A DNA stretch of 8,108 bases from Clostridia bacterium (lineage in GTDB: Bacteria > Bacillota > Clostridia > Christensenellales > Borkfalkiaceae), in the NCBI GenBank assembly GCA_017505675.1, contig JAFVOV010000029.1:1-8108 (forward strand), given 5' to 3'. Every line of letters begins with the position of its first letter. The stretch's first letter is position 1. Of this stretch, positions 5,507-8,108 are shown in pieces. Both the position numbers and the translations under genes were made by a program. The notes beneath the pieces were generated by a model that worked only from the letters and a program-made list of their open reading frames with translations, had not been told where the DNA came from and searched no databases.

Positions 5507-7438
5507 ATGAAAATTACGCTTAAAGATGGTTCTTGTATGGAATTTGACGGTAAAGTTACCGTTGGTGAAGTTGCAAAAACTATATCGGAAGGTTTATTTA
5601 GAAACGCTGTTTGCGGAAACGTAAACGGTGAACTTGTTGACCTTTCTCACGTTATTGAAAAAGACTGTGAACTTCAAATTATTACGTTAAAAGATAAAGA
5701 AGGTTTGCAAGTTTACCGCCATACTACTTCGCACGTTTTAGCGCAAGCAGTTAAAAACATTTTCCCAACAAGTAAACTTGCTATCGGGCCTACTATCGAA
5801 AACGGTTTTTATTATGATATTGAATTTAAAACGCCTATCACGCAACAAGACCTTGTAAAAATCGAAAACGAGATGAAAGATATTATTAAAAGCGATTTTC
5901 CTATAGAACGTATCGTTTACGGAAAACGTGATGCAGTTAAGGTTTTTAAAGATTTTTCAGAGCCTTATAAGGTTGAACTTATTAACGACCTTCCTGCAGG
6001 TAGCGTTATTTCTTGTTATAAGCAAGGTGATTTTATGGACCTTTGTAGAGGGCCACACCTTCCGTCAACTGGTAAAATCAAGGCGTTTAAGTTGACTTCT
6101 GTTACGGGCGCTTATTGGCGTGGGGATGAAAAGAATAAGATGCTTACCAGAATTTACGGAACGGCATTTCCAAAAAAATCTGAACTTGACGAATACCTTA
6201 CTGCTTTAGAAGAAGCAAAAAAACGCGACCACAATAAGTTGGGTAGAGATTTAGGTATATTCTTAACTGAAGAAGTGGTTGGGCAGGGTCTTCCGATATT
6301 AGCACCAAAAGGCGCTAAAATTCTTCAAATTTTAGAAAGATTTGTTGAAGATGAAGAAGAACGCCGTGGATTTATGATTACAAAAACTCCGTATATGGCA
6401 AAAAATGACCTTTATAGAATTTCAGGGCATTGGGACCACTATAGGGATAAAATGTTTATTATCGGTGATGAAAACTCACCTGAAGCAATGGCTCTGCGTC
6501 CTATGACTTGTCCGTTCCAATATCAAATCTATAAAAACGGCTTAAAGAGTTATAGGGATTTACCTTGCAGATATAGCGAAACTGCAACGCTCTTTAGAAA
6601 GGAAGCAAGCGGTGAAATGCACGGTCTTATTCGTGTTCGTCAATTTACTCTTTCAGATGGTCATATCGTTTGTACGCCTGAACAAGTTGAAGAAGAATTT
6701 AAGCGTTGTTTAGAGTTAAGTTATTATTTCTTGGACTGCTTGGGTATGAGGGAAGACGTTACTTTCCGTTTTTCAAAACGTGGTAAATCAAACAAGTCAA
6801 AATATATTGATAACGATAAAGCGTGGAATGAAACTGAAGCGCTTATGAAAGTTATTCTTGACGATATCGGTATTGATTACGTTGAAGCAGATGATGAAGC
6901 CGCTTTCTACGGGCCTAAACTTGACGTTCAAGCAAGAAACGTTTACGGCAAAGAAGATACTATTATTACTATTCAACTTGACTTTGCCGCAGCGCATAGT
7001 TTTGATATGACTTATATTGATGAAAACGGTGAAAAGCAATATCCGTTCGTAATTCACAGAAGTTCTATCGGTTGCTATGAAAGAACGCTTGCAATGCTTA
7101 TTGAAAAATATGCAGGCGCGTTCCCGTTCTGGATTTGTCCAGTGCAGGTTAAGGTTTTAAGTTTAACAAACAGAACCGCTGATTATGCTAATGAAATTGT
7201 TGAAGAACTTAAAAAACACGGTATAAGGGCAGAAGCCGATAACCGTAACGAAACTATAGGTTATAAGATTAGAGAAGCAACTTTAGAAAAAGTTCCATAT
7301 CAGTTCGTTGTGGGCGATAAAGAACTTGAAGAAAAAACAGTTTCCGTTTCTTCTAGAAAAGAAGGTAAACTTGGCGCTATGGCACTCGAAGCAATTATTG
7401 AAAAACTCGTTGAAGAAGACAGGTCTAAAAAAGTATAA
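5507..7438 (+). CDS. thrS: Threonyl-tRNA synthetase
   Basis: A full-length class II aminoacyl-tRNA synthetase (643 residues) that charges tRNA-Thr with threonine in the cytoplasm. Domains in order: TGS (about 1-60); editing domain with HTTSH (72-76) and CRGPH (180-184), the residues that clear mischarged serine; catalytic core; and anticodon-binding domain (from about residue 545, CPVQVKVLSL). The three zinc ligands that select threonine are C335 (RPMTCPFQ), H386 (DGHIVC) and H517 (FVIHRSS). Motif 2 arginine is R364 in LFRKEASGEMHG, and motif 3 is GCYERTLAML. The segment around C335 reads TCPFQ rather than the commoner NCPGH; I recall such a form from other clostridial enzymes, so this is a lineage variant rather than damage. 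The start at 5507 follows AGGAGG (5491-5496) at good spacing. Expression is governed by the T-box leader, and the gene is followed by a strong terminator. Confidence 0.97.
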   Translation: MKITLKDGSCMEFDGKVTVGEVAKTISEGLFRNAVCGNVNGELVDLSHVIEKDCELQIITLKDKEGLQVYRHTTSHVLAQAVKNIFPTSKLAIGPTIENGFYYDIEFKTPITQQDLVKIENEMKDIIKSDFPIERIVYGKRDAVKVFKDFSEPYKVELINDLPAGSVISCYKQGDFMDLCRGPHLPSTGKIKAFKLTSVTGAYWRGDEKNKMLTRIYGTAFPKKSELDEYLTALEEAKKRDHNKLGRDLGIFLTEEVVGQGLPILAPKGAKILQILERFVEDEEERRGFMITKTPYMAKNDLYRISGHWDHYRDKMFIIGDENSPEAMALRPMTCPFQYQIYKNGLKSYRDLPCRYSETATLFRKEASGEMHGLIRVRQFTLSDGHIVCTPEQVEEEFKRCLELSYYFLDCLGMREDVTFRFSKRGKSNKSKYIDNDKAWNETEALMKVILDDIGIDYVEADDEAAFYGPKLDVQARNVYGKEDTIITIQLDFAAAHSFDMTYIDENGEKQYPFVIHRSSIGCYERTLAMLIEKYAGAFPFWICPVQVKVLSLTNRTADYANEIVEELKKHGIRAEADNRNETIGYKIREATLEKVPYQFVVGDKELEEKTVSVSSRKEGKLGAMALEAIIEKLVEEDRSKKV

Positions 7439-7443
7439 CAATC

Positions 7444-7474
7444 AAAAGCCTTTGCATTTGCAAAGGCTTTTATA
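7444..7474. terminator. Bidirectional terminator between thrS and spmB
   Basis: A perfect 12-bp hairpin, AAAAGCCTTTGC (7444-7455) with GCAAAGGCTTTT (7460-7471) around ATTT, begins 5 nt after the thrS stop. T-runs at both ends of the palindrome let it act in both directions. The spmB stop codon (7472-7470) overlaps the hairpin arm, so the two converging genes share one very compact terminator. Confidence 0.88.
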
Positions 7475-7976
7475 ATATACGGCAAATAAAGCAAGCGAAA
7501 ACGCAAGAAAAGAATGACGCTATTAAAGAAATTATTATAGGCAAAGTTAGTTTTTTTGTTTTTGCGCCCGCGAAGTAAACGACCGCAACGTAAAAGACGG
7601 TTTCACTACTTCCGTAAATTACCGAAGCGCATCTTGCTAAATAACTGTCAACACCGTAAGTTTTATAAATTTCTGAAAGTAAAGCAAGCGCGCCGTTGCC
7701 TGAAAACGGTTTAATAAGAACTAATTTTGTTAGTTCAAACGGTATACCCATTAACTTAAATAAAGGGGAGACAAAATTTGCTACAACAGTTGATAATCCG
7801 CTCGCTTCAAACAGTTCGGTTAGTACGAAAATACTAATTAAATAGGGGAAAACGCTTACTGCGAAAGGAATGGCAGATTTAGCGCCTTTAGTAAAAGCGT
7901 CGTAAGGCTTGACCTTTTTTATTAGCGAATATATAAAAATAATTATGAATAAAACAGGAATAAAGTATTTAGCCAT
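7470..7976 (-). CDS. spmB: Spore maturation protein B
   Basis: A hydrophobic membrane protein of 168 residues (the Bacillus protein is of similar size) with the nucleoside-recognition (Gate) fold. Several transmembrane segments are seen at about 4-20, 35-56, 64-75, 118-137 and 145-165. The diagnostic family stretches are KPFSGNGALALLSEIY (89-104) and YGSSETVFYVAVVYFAG (121-137). With SpmA it is needed for normal dehydration of the spore core in Bacillus subtilis, presumably in the spore envelope membranes; the molecular activity is not established. The ATG at 7976 follows GGAG (7988-7985) at 8 nt, and the site lies across the end of spmA. Only 4 nt separate the two genes, so they are one operon. 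A promoter for the pair lies outside the window. Confidence 0.93.
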   Translation of the reverse strand: MAKYFIPVLFIIIFIYSLIKKVKPYDAFTKGAKSAIPFAVSVFPYLISIFVLTELFEASGLSTVVANFVSPLFKLMGIPFELTKLVLIKPFSGNGALALLSEIYKTYGVDSYLARCASVIYGSSETVFYVAVVYFAGAKTKKLTLPIIISLIASFFSCVFACFICRIL

Positions 7977-7980
7977 ATTT

Positions 7981-8108
7981 TTAACTCCGCTTTTTTACAA
8001 AAATTTTAACGAGTAATACACCTATAACCGTTGACAATAGCGTGGCTAAAATAGTGGGTAAAATTATATCGCTGGGTGATATAGAGCCAAGAGATGAGCG
8101 AAGCGCCA
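7981..8108 (-). CDS. spmA: Spore maturation protein A, C-terminal end (cut by window edge)
   Basis: The last 41 codons of the gene upstream of spmB, running in from the right edge and ending at TAA (7983-7981). The visible residues read ALRSSLGSISPSDIILPTIL, then a final transmembrane helix (ATLLSTVIGVLLVKIF) and a basic tail VKKRS. The R-S-x-x-G-S and P-T-I-x-A-T pattern plus a terminal helix fits the C-terminus of SpmA, and spmA-spmB is a standard gene pair. Most of the protein is outside the window. Confidence 0.85.
   Translation of the reverse strand, partial: ALRSSLGSISPSDIILPTILATLLSTVIGVLLVKIFVKKRS

Noticed and set aside
6797..7057. A minus-strand open frame of 86 codons
   Set aside because: It is antisense to the catalytic core of thrS, with no RBS and no family signature.
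7300..7506. A minus-strand open frame of 68 codons
   Set aside because: It runs across the thrS-spmB terminator and is antisense to the end of thrS; Ser/Leu-rich with no signature.

Overview
The window looks like chromosomal DNA of a low-GC, endospore-forming Firmicute of clostridial type. The evidence is AT-rich sequence, strong Shine-Dalgarno sites, a T-box leader in front of a threonyl-tRNA synthetase gene, and three genes of sporulation-linked families (ytxC, spmB and the 3' end of spmA). I cannot name a species. There is no sign of phage, insertion sequences, CRISPR or plasmid functions.

Layout. On the minus strand at the left (1-851) lies a two-component system: the 5' end of a sensor histidine kinase gene, cut by the window edge, and the OmpR/PhoB-type response regulator gene upstream of it, overlapping by 8 nt. 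The regulator gene carries a one-base frameshift in its receiver domain. Its promoter is placed so that transcription would begin at the A of the start codon, so the mRNA may be leaderless. Next comes a gene-free stretch (852-1110) whose right half has interlocking inverted repeats and a strong plus-strand terminator hairpin; it is the best candidate here for an undescribed RNA. A purine-type phosphoribosyltransferase gene (1111-1650, minus) has its own promoter and terminator.

Divergent from it, on the plus strand, is an 888-residue P2-type calcium-pumping ATPase (1771-4437), then a ytxC-family gene (4487-5206). A strong promoter and a complete threonine T-box riboswitch (about 5220-5486) follow, controlling thrS (5507-7438). 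thrS ends in a bidirectional hairpin terminator that it shares with the converging spmA-spmB pair on the minus strand (spmB 7470-7976; spmA 3' end 7981-8108).

How the genes fit together. thrS is controlled by uncharged tRNA-Thr through the T-box. ytxC next to thrS is, as I recall it, also the Bacillus subtilis arrangement. SpmA and SpmB are membrane proteins of spore core dehydration. A calcium ATPase beside sporulation genes may be relevant to calcium handling in spores, but that is inference from position only. Most of the window is ordinary housekeeping and sporulation sequence. The points worth a second look are the frameshifted and possibly leaderless regulator and the structured intergenic element at 959-1073.
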